DNA of 37,873 nucleotides from an uncultured Verrucomicrobia subdivision 3 bacterium (GTDB taxonomy: Bacteria > Verrucomicrobiota > Verrucomicrobiia > Limisphaerales > UBA11358): contig CAJAQO010000169.1 in assembly GCA_903944085.1 (NCBI GenBank), positions 1 through 37,873 of the forward strand, given 5' to 3'. The translations under genes and the position numbers were made by a program. The notes beneath the pieces are model-generated. The model was not told the DNA's origin. It was given only the letters and a program-made list of their open reading frames with translations, and searched no databases. This document shows, in pieces, positions 23,671 to 31,932 of this stretch. The first letter of the stretch is position 1, and each line of letters begins with the position of its first letter.

Positions 23671-24243
23671 ATGAGAAATAAAAAAACAAAATGGATAAAA
23701 CTGGCGGGGCCGGTTGCAGCCGTTCTGGCTTTGACAATGTGCGCGCAGGCGGTTCCCATCAACGGCAGCATTGGGTTCACCGGCACCTACACCCAAAATG
23801 GCGGCACATTCGGCAATTTGACGACGGCAACGTCGTTCACCATTAACACGGTTAGTGTGGCCACCACATTAGGAGCGTTTGTGGGTGCAGGGTCGCCTAC
23901 GTTTGCCTCACCAATTGCGGTCAATCCGGCCAACAATCTGTTGCCTAATGTTCAGTTGTGGTCGGTGCTGGTGGGTTCCACTACTTACCGCCTGCTGGTG
24001 ACGACGGAAACGGAATCTTTGGATACGCCGGCACAACTCAACCTCATTGGAGCCGGGATGATTACCGATGGTAATTCAGCCGATAACACCTATGGCGCTT
24101 GGCAATTGGGTTTTGGTGTGTCTGGAAGTTCGTTCACCTGGCAAAGCACCAGTGCAGCGGTTCCGGATGGTGGCGCGACGCTCATGCTGCTTGGCCTCGC
24201 CCTCTCGGGCGTGGCCCTGTTGAAGAAAAAAATCACGGCCTGA
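23671..24243 (+). CDS. VPDSG-CTERM sorted surface protein, copy 2
   Basis: A 190-residue paralogue of the preceding gene, similar along its whole length, including the signal peptide (ending near CAQA), the core SIGFTGTYTQNGGTFGNLTT and the tail VPDGGATLMLLGLALSG with KKK. Differences are mostly conservative, as expected of a tandem duplication kept under selection. An AAGGA ten bases before ATG supports the start. It precedes prsK with its own terminator between. Confidence 0.9.
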   Translation: MRNKKTKWIKLAGPVAAVLALTMCAQAVPINGSIGFTGTYTQNGGTFGNLTTATSFTINTVSVATTLGAFVGAGSPTFASPIAVNPANNLLPNVQLWSVLVGSTTYRLLVTTETESLDTPAQLNLIGAGMITDGNSADNTYGAWQLGFGVSGSSFTWQSTSAAVPDGGATLMLLGLALSGVALLKKKITA

Positions 24244-24272
24244 ATCGCAGTCAAATCAATAAAAAATCCAAA

Positions 24273-24306
24273 CAAGAGCAGGGCGCAATCCCTGCTCTTG
24301 TTTTTT
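24273..24306 (+). terminator. Rho-independent terminator of VPDSG-CTERM copy 2
   Basis: Perfect 11-bp stem CAAGAGCAGGG/CCCTGCTCTTG, 6-base loop and six T. It is clearly a duplicate of the terminator of copy 1. Confidence 0.95.
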
Positions 24307-24432
24307 GCAGGCGCGACACAGTTGCCTGGGGCGTGCCGCTTCAACCGGGATTTGTAGCGCCCGATTTCTTTGCTGCGTTCTGGCTTGAATTGTGAGAGCG
24401 TAACGCCAGTTGCAATCGTCCTGGGTCAAGCG

Positions 24433-26526
24433 ATGAACAATACGACCATGCTCGCCTATGCCAGCGCCATCTTCTGTGGTGCCGTGGCGTTTATGGTGGT
24501 TTGGAACGAACGTCGTTCACTCGTGCATCTGACGTTTGTGGCGGGCATGGCACTGCTGGCTTTGGAAAGCATTTTCAACGGCCGGTCTTTGGCGGCAGCA
24601 ACCGTCCCGGAAATGGTTCGCTGGCAGCATTGGAAGCTCTGGACCACTGCGCTGCTGCCAGGCGTCTGGCTGCTGTTTGCGCTGAGTTATGGACGAGGCA
24701 ATTACCGCGAATTTTTGCAGCGCTGGAAATTTTTATTGCTGGCAGCCTTCGTCGTTCCGTTGGCGCTGGTTATCACCGGCGATCAAGAATTAACCTCAAA
24801 TGATCTGCGGCGGCCGTTGGATCTGGGCATCAGTGGATATTATTTGTTCTTGGCCTTGCTGGCGGGCCTGGTGCTGATCGGCATCAATCTGGAAAAAACC
24901 TATCGCGCGACGGTTGGCGTCATGCGCTGGCGGATCAAGTTCATGATCCTCGGCTTGGGCGTTTTGTTCGCCGTTCGATTTTGCACCAGCAGCCAGATCC
25001 TGTTGAGCCACGTCATTGATGCCCGGCTCCAACTGATTGATGCCGGCGCGCTGTTTGTGGGCTGCCTGCTGATTCTCCGGTCGCTGTTCCGCGCGGGACA
25101 TTTCGATTTGGACGTATATCCGTCCCACGCCGTCCTGCAAAGTTCGCTGACCGTTTTGCTGGCGGGAATTTACCTGCTCGCCATCGGCGTCTTTGCCAAA
25201 GTCATTTCGCTTTTCAGCGACGTGGATGCCGTCGTCGTCAAGTGGTTTGTCGTCATGGTGGCGGCGGTGCTGTTGACGATCCTGCTCTTGTCGGACCGTG
25301 TGCGCCTGCGCCTCAGCCGGTTTGTGAGCCGGCATTTTCAACGGCCGCTCTATGATTATCGCACGGTCTGGCGGCGCTTCACGGAAGCCACGGCCTCGTG
25401 CGTCAACCAAGCGGATCTGTGCCAGGTGGCGGTGAAATCCGTGACGGATATTTTTCAGGCACTGTCCGTGACGATCTGGCTGGTGGAAGAACAGCAGTCG
25501 CAACTCGTTTTTGCCGCGTCCACTTTTCTCACGGAAACCAAGGCGGACACGTTGCGGCCTAGCAAGGAAGAACTCGCGGAAGTCCTGCAAATGTTGCACG
25601 CCCAGCACGAGCCGGTGGACATTGACGCCGCGAAGGAAAACTGGGCCGCCGTTTTGCGCCGCTGTCATCCGGACGAATTTCGCAAAGGCGGCAGCCGCGT
25701 CTGCGTGCCGATGATTGTCGGCGAAGAGATCGTCGGCTTGATGATTTTGGGCGACCGCGTCAGCGCCGCGAAATTCACCTGGCAGGATTTTGATCTGCTG
25801 AAGTGCATCGGCGACCACATTGCCGCCGGCCTGCTGAACACTCGCCTGTCGCAAAAACTTTTGCAGACAAAAGAACTCGAAGCCTTTCAAACCATGTCCG
25901 CGTTTTTTGTTCACGACCTGAAAAACACCGCGAACACGCTCAATTTGATGCTCCAGAATCTGCCGGTGCATTTCGACGATCCGGCGTTCCGCGCCGACGC
26001 GCTGCGCGGCGTTGGCAAAACTGTCGCGCACATCAACCGGCTCATCGGCCGGCTGGGCTCCATCCGCCATGAACTGCAGATTAAGCCCGTCGAATCCGAC
26101 CTCAACGAACTCGTCGCCAAATCACTCGCCGGCTGGGAAGAAGTCGCCGGCATCAATCTGAAAAAAGATTTACCACCGCTGCCGAAAGTGTTTTTTGATC
26201 CGGATCAGATGTTGAAAGTCGCGACGAATTTAATTTTCAATGCGCGCGAAGCCGTGGCCTCGTCCTCAGGCCAGGTGCAAATTCAGACGAGCCAGCGCAA
26301 CGGCTGGGCGATCCTGGCGATTGCCGACAACGGCTGCGGCATGAGTCCGGAATTTATGAACCGCTCGCTGTTCCGCCCGTTTCAAACGACGAAAAAAAAC
26401 GGGCTGGGCATCGGGATGTTTCAGAGCAAAATGATCGTCGAGGCCCACCGAGGCAAGATCGAGGTCGAAAGCGAAACCGGCAAAGGCACGACCTTCCGGG
26501 TTTTTTTGCCGCTGAAAAAATCCTAA
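24433..26526 (+). CDS. prsK: PEP-CTERM system sensor histidine kinase PrsK
   Basis: A 697-residue membrane kinase. ATG 24433 (MNNTTMLAYASAIFCGAVAF) is preferred because the first membrane helix begins there; upstream in-frame codons lack hydrophobic sequence. About eight transmembrane segments fill residues 1-300, followed by a GAF-like domain (VKSVTDIFQALSVTIWLVEE), a phosphoacceptor region with FFVHDLKNTANTLNL, and an HATPase domain (NLIFNAREAV, IADNGCGMSP, KKNGLGIGMFQSKMIVE). PrsK works with the sigma-54-dependent regulator PrsR to control PEP-CTERM protein genes. No prsR or exosortase gene is in the window. The sigma-54 promoters just upstream fit this pathway. Confidence 0.88.
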   Translation: MNNTTMLAYASAIFCGAVAFMVVWNERRSLVHLTFVAGMALLALESIFNGRSLAAATVPEMVRWQHWKLWTTALLPGVWLLFALSYGRGNYREFLQRWKFLLLAAFVVPLALVITGDQELTSNDLRRPLDLGISGYYLFLALLAGLVLIGINLEKTYRATVGVMRWRIKFMILGLGVLFAVRFCTSSQILLSHVIDARLQLIDAGALFVGCLLILRSLFRAGHFDLDVYPSHAVLQSSLTVLLAGIYLLAIGVFAKVISLFSDVDAVVVKWFVVMVAAVLLTILLLSDRVRLRLSRFVSRHFQRPLYDYRTVWRRFTEATASCVNQADLCQVAVKSVTDIFQALSVTIWLVEEQQSQLVFAASTFLTETKADTLRPSKEELAEVLQMLHAQHEPVDIDAAKENWAAVLRRCHPDEFRKGGSRVCVPMIVGEEIVGLMILGDRVSAAKFTWQDFDLLKCIGDHIAAGLLNTRLSQKLLQTKELEAFQTMSAFFVHDLKNTANTLNLMLQNLPVHFDDPAFRADALRGVGKTVAHINRLIGRLGSIRHELQIKPVESDLNELVAKSLAGWEEVAGINLKKDLPPLPKVFFDPDQMLKVATNLIFNAREAVASSSGQVQIQTSQRNGWAILAIADNGCGMSPEFMNRSLFRPFQTTKKNGLGIGMFQSKMIVEAHRGKIEVESETGKGTTFRVFLPLKKS

Positions 26527-26561
26527 GAAATGTCCGCGCCGGGAACCGGGCGGGCAGCCAA

Positions 26562-27296
26562 TTACTCGGCCCAAGGATTGGCGGTTACCTCGACGAAGAT
26601 CTGAATTTGATCGGCGCGAAACGCCAGCCGTTCCAAGCCGCTGCCGGGTTCGATGGGCGTGAAATAATCATCTGTCAGGCCCACTTTCGGCGGCTGGAGT
26701 TTGCAGTCCAGTCCGGCATCGCAGAGGTTGGATTTAAAATTGCCGGTCATGATGTTCAGCAGTTCGCCGGCGGCATCGCGGATTTCATCGGGCCCCAGTT
26801 CGCCGGGTTCCAAGCCGAGAATGCCGGCGGCAATGGCCTTGGCCGACGCCGAACTCATGCGTAAATACACGTGGCCGGTGACCTTGCCGGCAAAACCGAT
26901 CGAACCGAGCATGTGCTGGCCGGACAGGCTGTCCAACTGGTGCAAATCCACCGACTCCAGCTTGAGCGAGAGCATCGTCTGAAAAGTTTTAATGAGCGCG
27001 AGCGAGAGCGGCGTGCCCATGGCGAGCAGCAGCGCGCTGCCAATGCCGTTGCGCATGATCGCCTCGTCCACGGTGCCGACAGTGTATTCGGATTCGTCCG
27101 CCGCGTGCGGGTTGGCCACGCGCAGCAGCCGGGAACTCAGGCCGGGATCTTTTTCAATGACGCGGACGATTTCATCCACGCAGCAATCTTGCCGGGCCAC
27201 GATCTGGGTGAGCCGGGAAACGCTCTCCGGTGTGGCGGCGATGCCATAGCGGCGGGCGAGTTCCTTGTATTGATTGATGTCGGGTTGGGCTGACAT
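26562..27296 (-). CDS. HDOD-like / CheX fusion protein
   Basis: A 244-residue protein of two parts. Residues about 8-105 resemble the first half of an HDOD domain (QIVARQDCCVDEIVRVIEKDPGLSSRLLRVAN); the second half is missing. Residues about 110-240 are a CheX-type domain with GFAGKVTGHVYLRMS and the phosphatase motif E-x2-N in AAGELLNIMTG. CheX removes phosphate from CheY. The ATG overlaps the cheY stop (TGATG), so translation is coupled to cheY and the two products probably act together. Last gene of the chemotaxis operon, convergent with prsK. Confidence 0.85.
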   Translation of the reverse strand: MSAQPDINQYKELARRYGIAATPESVSRLTQIVARQDCCVDEIVRVIEKDPGLSSRLLRVANPHAADESEYTVGTVDEAIMRNGIGSALLLAMGTPLSLALIKTFQTMLSLKLESVDLHQLDSLSGQHMLGSIGFAGKVTGHVYLRMSSASAKAIAAGILGLEPGELGPDEIRDAAGELLNIMTGNFKSNLCDAGLDCKLQPPKVGLTDDYFTPIEPGSGLERLAFRADQIQIFVEVTANPWAE

Positions 27297-27691
27297 CAGG
27301 CGGGAGTCGCAACCGGACGTTTTGCCAAAGTGACGCAGCGTCCGGCTTTTTCCACAAGCTGGTCTTCCTTGAACGGTTTCACCAAGTAATCGCGCACCCC
27401 GAGGCGGGCGATCTGCAACACGTTTTCACGGCCGGATTCGGCGGTGAGCATGATGACGGGAATTGCTTTCAGCGCCGGATCTTCCTTCAGCTTGGTGAGC
27501 ATTGTGACGCCGTCCATGACCGGCATGGTGACGTCGAGGACGATGAGGTCCGGCTTTTCGCGCGCGGCGACGACCAGCCCCTCCTCACCGTTGCTGGCTT
27601 CGAGAACAATGCAGTCGTAAGGCTTGAAAGCTTTGCCCACGATGAGCCGGATGGTGCGGCTGTCGTCAACGCTCAATATTTTTGTAGCCAT
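27296..27691 (-). CDS. CheY-like single-domain response regulator
   Basis: A 131-residue receiver domain with the acidic pair VDDS, phosphoacceptor Asp53 in VLDVTMPVMDG, Thr in MLTAES and Lys in LVKPF. No output domain. The start at MATKILSVDD is chosen over a longer frame because the receiver begins there. Between cheX and the HDOD-CheX gene, it is the likely substrate of both CheX phosphatases. The kinase that phosphorylates it is not in the window. Confidence 0.93.
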   Translation of the reverse strand: MATKILSVDDSRTIRLIVGKAFKPYDCIVLEASNGEEGLVVAAREKPDLIVLDVTMPVMDGVTMLTKLKEDPALKAIPVIMLTAESGRENVLQIARLGVRDYLVKPFKEDQLVEKAGRCVTLAKRPVATPA

Positions 27692-27710
27692 AAATTTTTC
27701 CAGTTTGAGG

Positions 27711-28190
27711 TTAGCCAAATTTGACGTGGATTTCAACCACAATGCGGTTGGCGTTGCAATTAAAAATCAGCCATTCACGTTCGACCTGCGGCACGGGTTC
27801 AATCGCAAACGCGGAACCGCGGATGATCGCGGGCGTGCTCACGGCGCACTCGGCCCCGGAATCGCACAGCCAGGATTTGAGGCCGCCGGTAAGCATGTTG
27901 GTGGCTTCGCCCACCACGTCGTTCACCTCGGCTTCGCCCAAATCGGCGGGTGCCAGCCCGATCATGGCGGCCGCCACTTCGGTGGCGAATGGCGCGGCCA
28001 GATGCAGATAAACCGCGCCGTTAATGTGCTCGCCGGCGAACGCGACGCAGCCGGTGACGCGCTCCTCAAACTGCGGCACGCCGGCGCAAGGCGCGCCGAC
28101 GACCTTCATGGAGAGCATCGTTTCAAACACGTCCACCAGGTGGCGGTTCATGAATTCACAGATGTTGGGGAGTTGAACGGTCTGGCTCAT
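27711..28190 (-). CDS. CheX-like CheY phosphatase
   Basis: A 159-residue protein with the CheX fold: FAGEHINGAVYLHLA and the active-site E-x2-N in VVGEATNMLTGGLKS. It is expected to dephosphorylate CheY. It starts 3 bases after cheB and sits upstream of cheY. A second CheX domain is encoded by the last gene of the same operon. Confidence 0.9.
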   Translation of the reverse strand: MSQTVQLPNICEFMNRHLVDVFETMLSMKVVGAPCAGVPQFEERVTGCVAFAGEHINGAVYLHLAAPFATEVAAAMIGLAPADLGEAEVNDVVGEATNMLTGGLKSWLCDSGAECAVSTPAIIRGSAFAIEPVPQVEREWLIFNCNANRIVVEIHVKFG

Positions 28191-28193
28191 AAT

Positions 28194-29276
28194 TTATTTG
28201 GGTTGCAGCACACCGGCGGTGGATTTCGGGGCGCGCTCGCGCAGGGCGTGAAGAATGGCGTGGGGCATGTGATCCAACGGCAGCACGCGGTCCACCACGC
28301 CCAGTTCCACGGCGGCGCGCGGCATCCCATAGACCACGCACGTCGCCTCATTCTGTGCCAGATTGATGGCTCCGGCGGATTTTAATTGCTGCATGCCTTG
28401 CGCGCCGTCGCGGCCCATGCCGGTGAGCAGCACGCCCACCGCGTTGCGCCCGGCGCTGTGCGCGGCGGAATTAAACAGCATGTCCACGGCCGGCCGGGTG
28501 AAATGGATCGGCGGATCCTGCCGCAGCCGGACGCGGTAAACATTTGTGTCCCATTCCACCACCATGTGAAAATCGCCGGGCGCAATCAGCACGGTGCCGG
28601 GCCACACCTCGTCGCCATGCGCGGCTTCGCGGACTTCGAGCGCGCAACATTCATTGAGCCGCTCGGCAAACGTCTTGGAAAAAATCGGCGGAATGTGCTG
28701 CACGATGCAGATGCCCGGCAGCTCGGCCGGCAGGCGGGTCAAAACATCTTTGACCGCCTCGGTGCCGCCGGTCGAGGCCCCGATCACAATCAATTGCCGC
28801 GGCGAAAATTGTATGCCCGCGCTGCTTTCCGTCGGGCTGCTGGCCTGGCTGGCCGGCTTGAGCAGCGAGAGCCGCGCCCGCGCCGCGCCCTTGATCCGGT
28901 GCGCCAATTGTTCGTGCAGGCTGCCAATGTTCCAGGCCGAGCTTTGCTTCGCGACGACATCCACCGCGCCCAGTTCCATCGCCTTCATGGCGATCTTGGA
29001 ACCAGCCTGCGTCAGCGAACTGACGATCACGACGGGCATCGGGCGGTGCTCCTGCAAAATTTTCAGAAACGTCAATCCGTCCATGCGCGGCATTTCGATG
29101 TCCAGCGTCAGCACGTCCGGCTCCAGTTCCAAAATCATGTCGCGCGCGACGTAAGGATCGCAGGCGGTGCCGACCACTTCGATTTCTGGATCGCGCGACA
29201 ACGCGTCGGAAATCATGCGGCGGACGACGGCAGAATCGTCCACGACCAGCACGCGGATTTTTTTCAGAATACTCAT
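28194..29276 (-). CDS. cheB: Chemotaxis protein-glutamate methylesterase/glutamine deamidase
   Basis: A 360-residue CheB. Receiver domain residues 1-120 with phospho-Asp59 in LTLDIEMPRMDG, a linker, then the esterase domain with the catalytic Ser in VIGASTGGTEAV, His in CIVQHIPP and Asp in GMGRDGAQGM. It demethylates chemoreceptor glutamates when phosphorylated. Its start overlaps the stop of the preceding HDOD gene (ATGA), showing coupled translation. The partner methyltransferase cheR is not seen. Confidence 0.95.
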   Translation of the reverse strand: MSILKKIRVLVVDDSAVVRRMISDALSRDPEIEVVGTACDPYVARDMILELEPDVLTLDIEMPRMDGLTFLKILQEHRPMPVVIVSSLTQAGSKIAMKAMELGAVDVVAKQSSAWNIGSLHEQLAHRIKGAARARLSLLKPASQASSPTESSAGIQFSPRQLIVIGASTGGTEAVKDVLTRLPAELPGICIVQHIPPIFSKTFAERLNECCALEVREAAHGDEVWPGTVLIAPGDFHMVVEWDTNVYRVRLRQDPPIHFTRPAVDMLFNSAAHSAGRNAVGVLLTGMGRDGAQGMQQLKSAGAINLAQNEATCVVYGMPRAAVELGVVDRVLPLDHMPHAILHALRERAPKSTAGVLQPK

Positions 29277-30124
29277 GCCATGGTCATAAATTGATCCACC
29301 CGTTCAAAAGACTCGCGGACGTTGGCCACCATGCCTTCGAGCCGGGCCTCGTCAATGTTCAACACCGCGATGGCCTGCGGATCCACCCGCACGGCGAAAC
29401 CATCCCAGCCTGGAGCCGAGCCGGCGAGATGCGCGAGACAGTTGGCGACGTGCGTGATGACGGAAAGTTTCGGTCGCGGCTCGCAAATGGGTTTGTGATG
29501 ATTGGCCACGGCTTCGAGAATTTCCTCCGGCAAATTCCAGCTTTGGAGCAGGCACGCGCCGATTTCGCCGTGGTCGGTGCCGAGAATAATTTTTTCCGCC
29601 TCGGAACGGGAACAGCTTTGCTTTTCGATGAGCGCCCGGATTTCACTTTGAATTTCCGGCGTGATCGCCTGGCCCATGACCAGCTTGCCGATGTCGTGCA
29701 GCAAGCCGACGGTGAAGGCGACCGGTGTCTCCACATTCATGTCAAACGCTTCCGCAGCGACAATCTCCGCCGCCGTGGCGGTGATCAACGAATGTCGCCA
29801 CAGCTCGTTCGCCTCGACGGCGTAGCCGGGCAGCGGCACCACCATCGCGCTGCCAAACGCCAGCGTGAGAACGATGTGCAAAATCTGCTGATGGCCGAGC
29901 ATCAGCACCGCCTGATCCACGGAAGAAACCGGTTCGTCGAGGCCGAAGTAAGGCGAGTTGCACGCGCGCAGCAATTTCGCCGTGAGCACATTGTCGCATT
30001 TGATGACCTGCACGATTTCGTCGTTGGAAATGGACGCCTGTTCCAACAGATTGACCAGTTTCAGCGCCGCCTGCGAAATGGGCGGCAGGTTTTTCACCTT
30101 GTTGATGATTTCTTGGGCGGTCAT
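29273..30124 (-). CDS. HDOD domain protein
   Basis: A 283-residue HDOD protein: LPPISQAALKLVNLLEQ, CDNVLTAKLLRACNSPYFG, SSVDQAVLMLGHQQI and an HD-like GLLHDIGKLVMG, then a C-terminal helical part. HDOD proteins are regulatory domains related to HD hydrolases, usually signalling or scaffolding proteins, with no proven chemistry. It overlaps cheD (ATGA at 30121-30124) and cheB on either side, so it is a firm member of the chemotaxis operon. Confidence 0.92.
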   Translation of the reverse strand: MTAQEIINKVKNLPPISQAALKLVNLLEQASISNDEIVQVIKCDNVLTAKLLRACNSPYFGLDEPVSSVDQAVLMLGHQQILHIVLTLAFGSAMVVPLPGYAVEANELWRHSLITATAAEIVAAEAFDMNVETPVAFTVGLLHDIGKLVMGQAITPEIQSEIRALIEKQSCSRSEAEKIILGTDHGEIGACLLQSWNLPEEILEAVANHHKPICEPRPKLSVITHVANCLAHLAGSAPGWDGFAVRVDPQAIAVLNIDEARLEGMVANVRESFERVDQFMTMA

Positions 30125-30639
30125 AGCGGGTAGGGGTTGGCACCGGGGGTTTTGACAGTGACGAGGCCGTTCGTCAAATCCATTCGCACCGTGCGGGAAG
30201 ACAAGCCGCCCACGTCGGTGGCGTGGGCTTTGAGTCCGTTTTGCGCGAGCAGTTTTCCCAGCGCATCGAAGTTGCGGGAGCCGATGTTGAAAATGCCCTG
30301 CTGGTCGAGCAATTGCGCGCCGCCGGCCACTTTGACGATGAGCCGGCTGCGATCCGCGCCCAGATGGTAAGCCGCGTGAAATAATCGCGGCACGCCGGTG
30401 TCCACAAACATGTAGGGCGCGCTGACGGCCTTGGCGGCATCAATTTTTGAGTCAGGCAGCATGAGATGGAGCAGTCCGCCGATTTTTTTGACCGGATCGT
30501 AAATGGTGATGCCTAGGCAGGAGCCCAGCGAGTAGGTCACAATTTCCGCGCTGCTGTCGTTGCTGACCACCATGTCCGCCACGCCCACAACGAGCGTTTT
30601 GCGCGGCGGTGCGATCACCCATTTGCTGTTCGGTAGCAT
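30121..30639 (-). CDS. cheD: Chemoreceptor glutamine deamidase CheD
   Basis: A 172-residue CheD with the catalytic Cys in YSLGSCLGITIYD, His in GGLLHLMLPDS and the conserved VKVAGGAQLL and NIGSRNFDAL. It deamidates receptor glutamines and, with CheX/CheC-type phosphatases, modulates adaptation. First gene of the operon. Its leader contains two back-to-back palindromes, one touching the start codon. Confidence 0.94.
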   Translation of the reverse strand: MLPNSKWVIAPPRKTLVVGVADMVVSNDSSAEIVTYSLGSCLGITIYDPVKKIGGLLHLMLPDSKIDAAKAVSAPYMFVDTGVPRLFHAAYHLGADRSRLIVKVAGGAQLLDQQGIFNIGSRNFDALGKLLAQNGLKAHATDVGGLSSRTVRMDLTNGLVTVKTPGANPYPL

Positions 30640-30675
30640 AGGTCAACCTACGCCGGCAACCCGGCGAATCGCCGG
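30639..30675. promoter_or_regulatory. Double palindrome in the cheD leader
   Basis: TAGGT-CA-ACCTA (30639-30650) covers the Shine-Dalgarno and the first base of the start codon, and CCGGCGA-A-TCGCCGG (30661-30675) is a perfect 7-bp hairpin directly upstream. Both could fold in the mRNA and affect translation of the operon, or serve as an operator. Confidence 0.45.
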
Positions 30676-31004
30676 CCCGCCAACCCGTGCTGTGAATGTC
30701 GCCCGCCATCATGGGATCTCGGTAAAAAATTCATTCGGTAAAATCTCTGGCGCCGACGTGTCGGCAGGTTCAGCCCGTCCGCATCTGACCCGTCATGCTA
30801 TCGGCGGGGCCGTGGGCGACTTGAGGAAATTTTTGCCGGGAATGCTTTTTTGTGCGGCGCCATGGCGGCGGTTTTCGGAATGCAAAAATGTTCCTGGCGG
30901 CGCAACCCCGGGCGCAACCATTCCATTCAACGTTAAAAAAGCAAACGGCGGCTGCCCTCGTGACAGCCGCCGTCGGTTTGATTCGTCGTTTTTTTAGCCA
31001 AAAT
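30640..31004. other. Gene-free 365-base region before the chemotaxis operon
   Basis: No credible gene. Besides the cheD leader palindromes it holds two direct TCGGTAAAA copies 16 bases apart (30719-30727 and 30735-30743) in the likely promoter region of the operon, and the terminator of the unknown gene at 31005. Confidence 0.6.
30934..30973 (-). terminator. Rho-independent terminator of the unknown gene 31005-31724
   Basis: Perfect 10-bp stem ACGGCGGCTG/CAGCCGCCGT with a 9-base loop. On the minus strand it is followed by TTTGCTTTTTT. Confidence 0.9.
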
Positions 31005-31724
31005 TCACGGCGTCTTGCCCGTGGACGTCGCCGGCGCTGGTGCCGGCTTCGATTTGTTCGACGACGCGGTGTAGGTGGTGGGGATGCTGCTGCGGATCAT
31101 GTCGCCCTCCGCCGTGCCGGGCAGGAACATTTTCGTAGCGTCCGCATACCAGGCCATGATCACATCGTTGAGATCATTGCACATCTGCTCCAGCTTGCCC
31201 GTCTCCTCACTGGCGGCCGAGCTGGCGTCCTTGAAGGCAATCTGCAAATCCTCCGCGCACTGTTTGCGCAGCGCCTTGTAGGCGGCGTAGCTGTTGGCCG
31301 TGCTGGGGTTCCAGGTCGGAGCCGCCTTGCCCCAAGCTGATTCCCAGGCCAGCGCCTGCGCGAGAATTTCTTCCGGCGTGGAGCCGTCGGCGTGCAGGCC
31401 GGAGACCACCGCGAGATTCGCCGGATCGTTGCGGAACTTGGTTTTGGCCATGTTCAATCCCTGCACGGTCCATTGATGCAGCGCGTTGAGCTGCGTCTTC
31501 CAAGTGCCCTCGGCCAAAGCCAGCGCGCGCCCGGCCTGGCTGGCGAGTTCCTCCTGGCCGACGACCGGCGGGGTGGCCAGGTTGTTGCCGGTGATCGCTT
31601 CCAGTTGGGTTTCCATCTGGTCAACGGATTCCTCCTGCCAGATCCATTTTTCGGCGAGCGCCTTGGCGGCGCTGATGGTCGCGCGGGCGCGACCTTTGAC
31701 GAACTCAATGAATTTATTTTTCAT
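31005..31724 (-). CDS. Unknown soluble helical protein
   Basis: A 239-residue protein I do not recognise. It starts MKNKFIEFVKGRARATISAA, has no signal peptide or membrane segment, is mostly helical and fairly rich in Ala, Glu and Trp (EKWIWQEESVDQMETQLEAI, HQWTVQGLNMAKTKF), and ends in a disordered Ser/Thr/Ala/Pro tail (KSKPAPAPATSTGKTP). Codon use matches its neighbours. It is a single-gene unit with its own strong terminator and an AT-rich leader; a 12-unit 21-nt array lies upstream. No function is assigned. Confidence 0.75.
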   Translation of the reverse strand: MKNKFIEFVKGRARATISAAKALAEKWIWQEESVDQMETQLEAITGNNLATPPVVGQEELASQAGRALALAEGTWKTQLNALHQWTVQGLNMAKTKFRNDPANLAVVSGLHADGSTPEEILAQALAWESAWGKAAPTWNPSTANSYAAYKALRKQCAEDLQIAFKDASSAASEETGKLEQMCNDLNDVIMAWYADATKMFLPGTAEGDMIRSSIPTTYTASSNKSKPAPAPATSTGKTP

Positions 31725-31930
31725 AGTTTTACTTGGTTAAACGGCCGGCTTTTCCGACCTGAAACGATTTAAGCGCCGGCTGGGGAAAATATTCAAGCAA
31801 AAATTTTAATTATTTGAATGACTTAAAAGCATTGTTTCTAATTCTAATCTAAATAATTTCTACTGCACCCGCGCGACGTTTGCCGTGGTCACCATTCAAT
31901 CGGTCAAAAAGCCCGAACTTTTGCCATTTC
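31725..31930. other. AT-rich leader and promoter region of the unknown gene
   Basis: A strongly AT-rich stretch (31790-31860) suits a promoter for the leftward gene. The transcribed leader can pair GCCGGC at about 31745 with GCCGGC at about 31775. No consensus promoter could be fixed. Together with the array it forms a 496-base region with no credible gene. Confidence 0.5.
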
Positions 31931-31932
31931 AA

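Noticed and set aside
24370-24432. Upstream extension of prsK
   Set aside because: The extra 21 residues have no membrane or domain character, and ATG 24433 starts directly at the first membrane helix.
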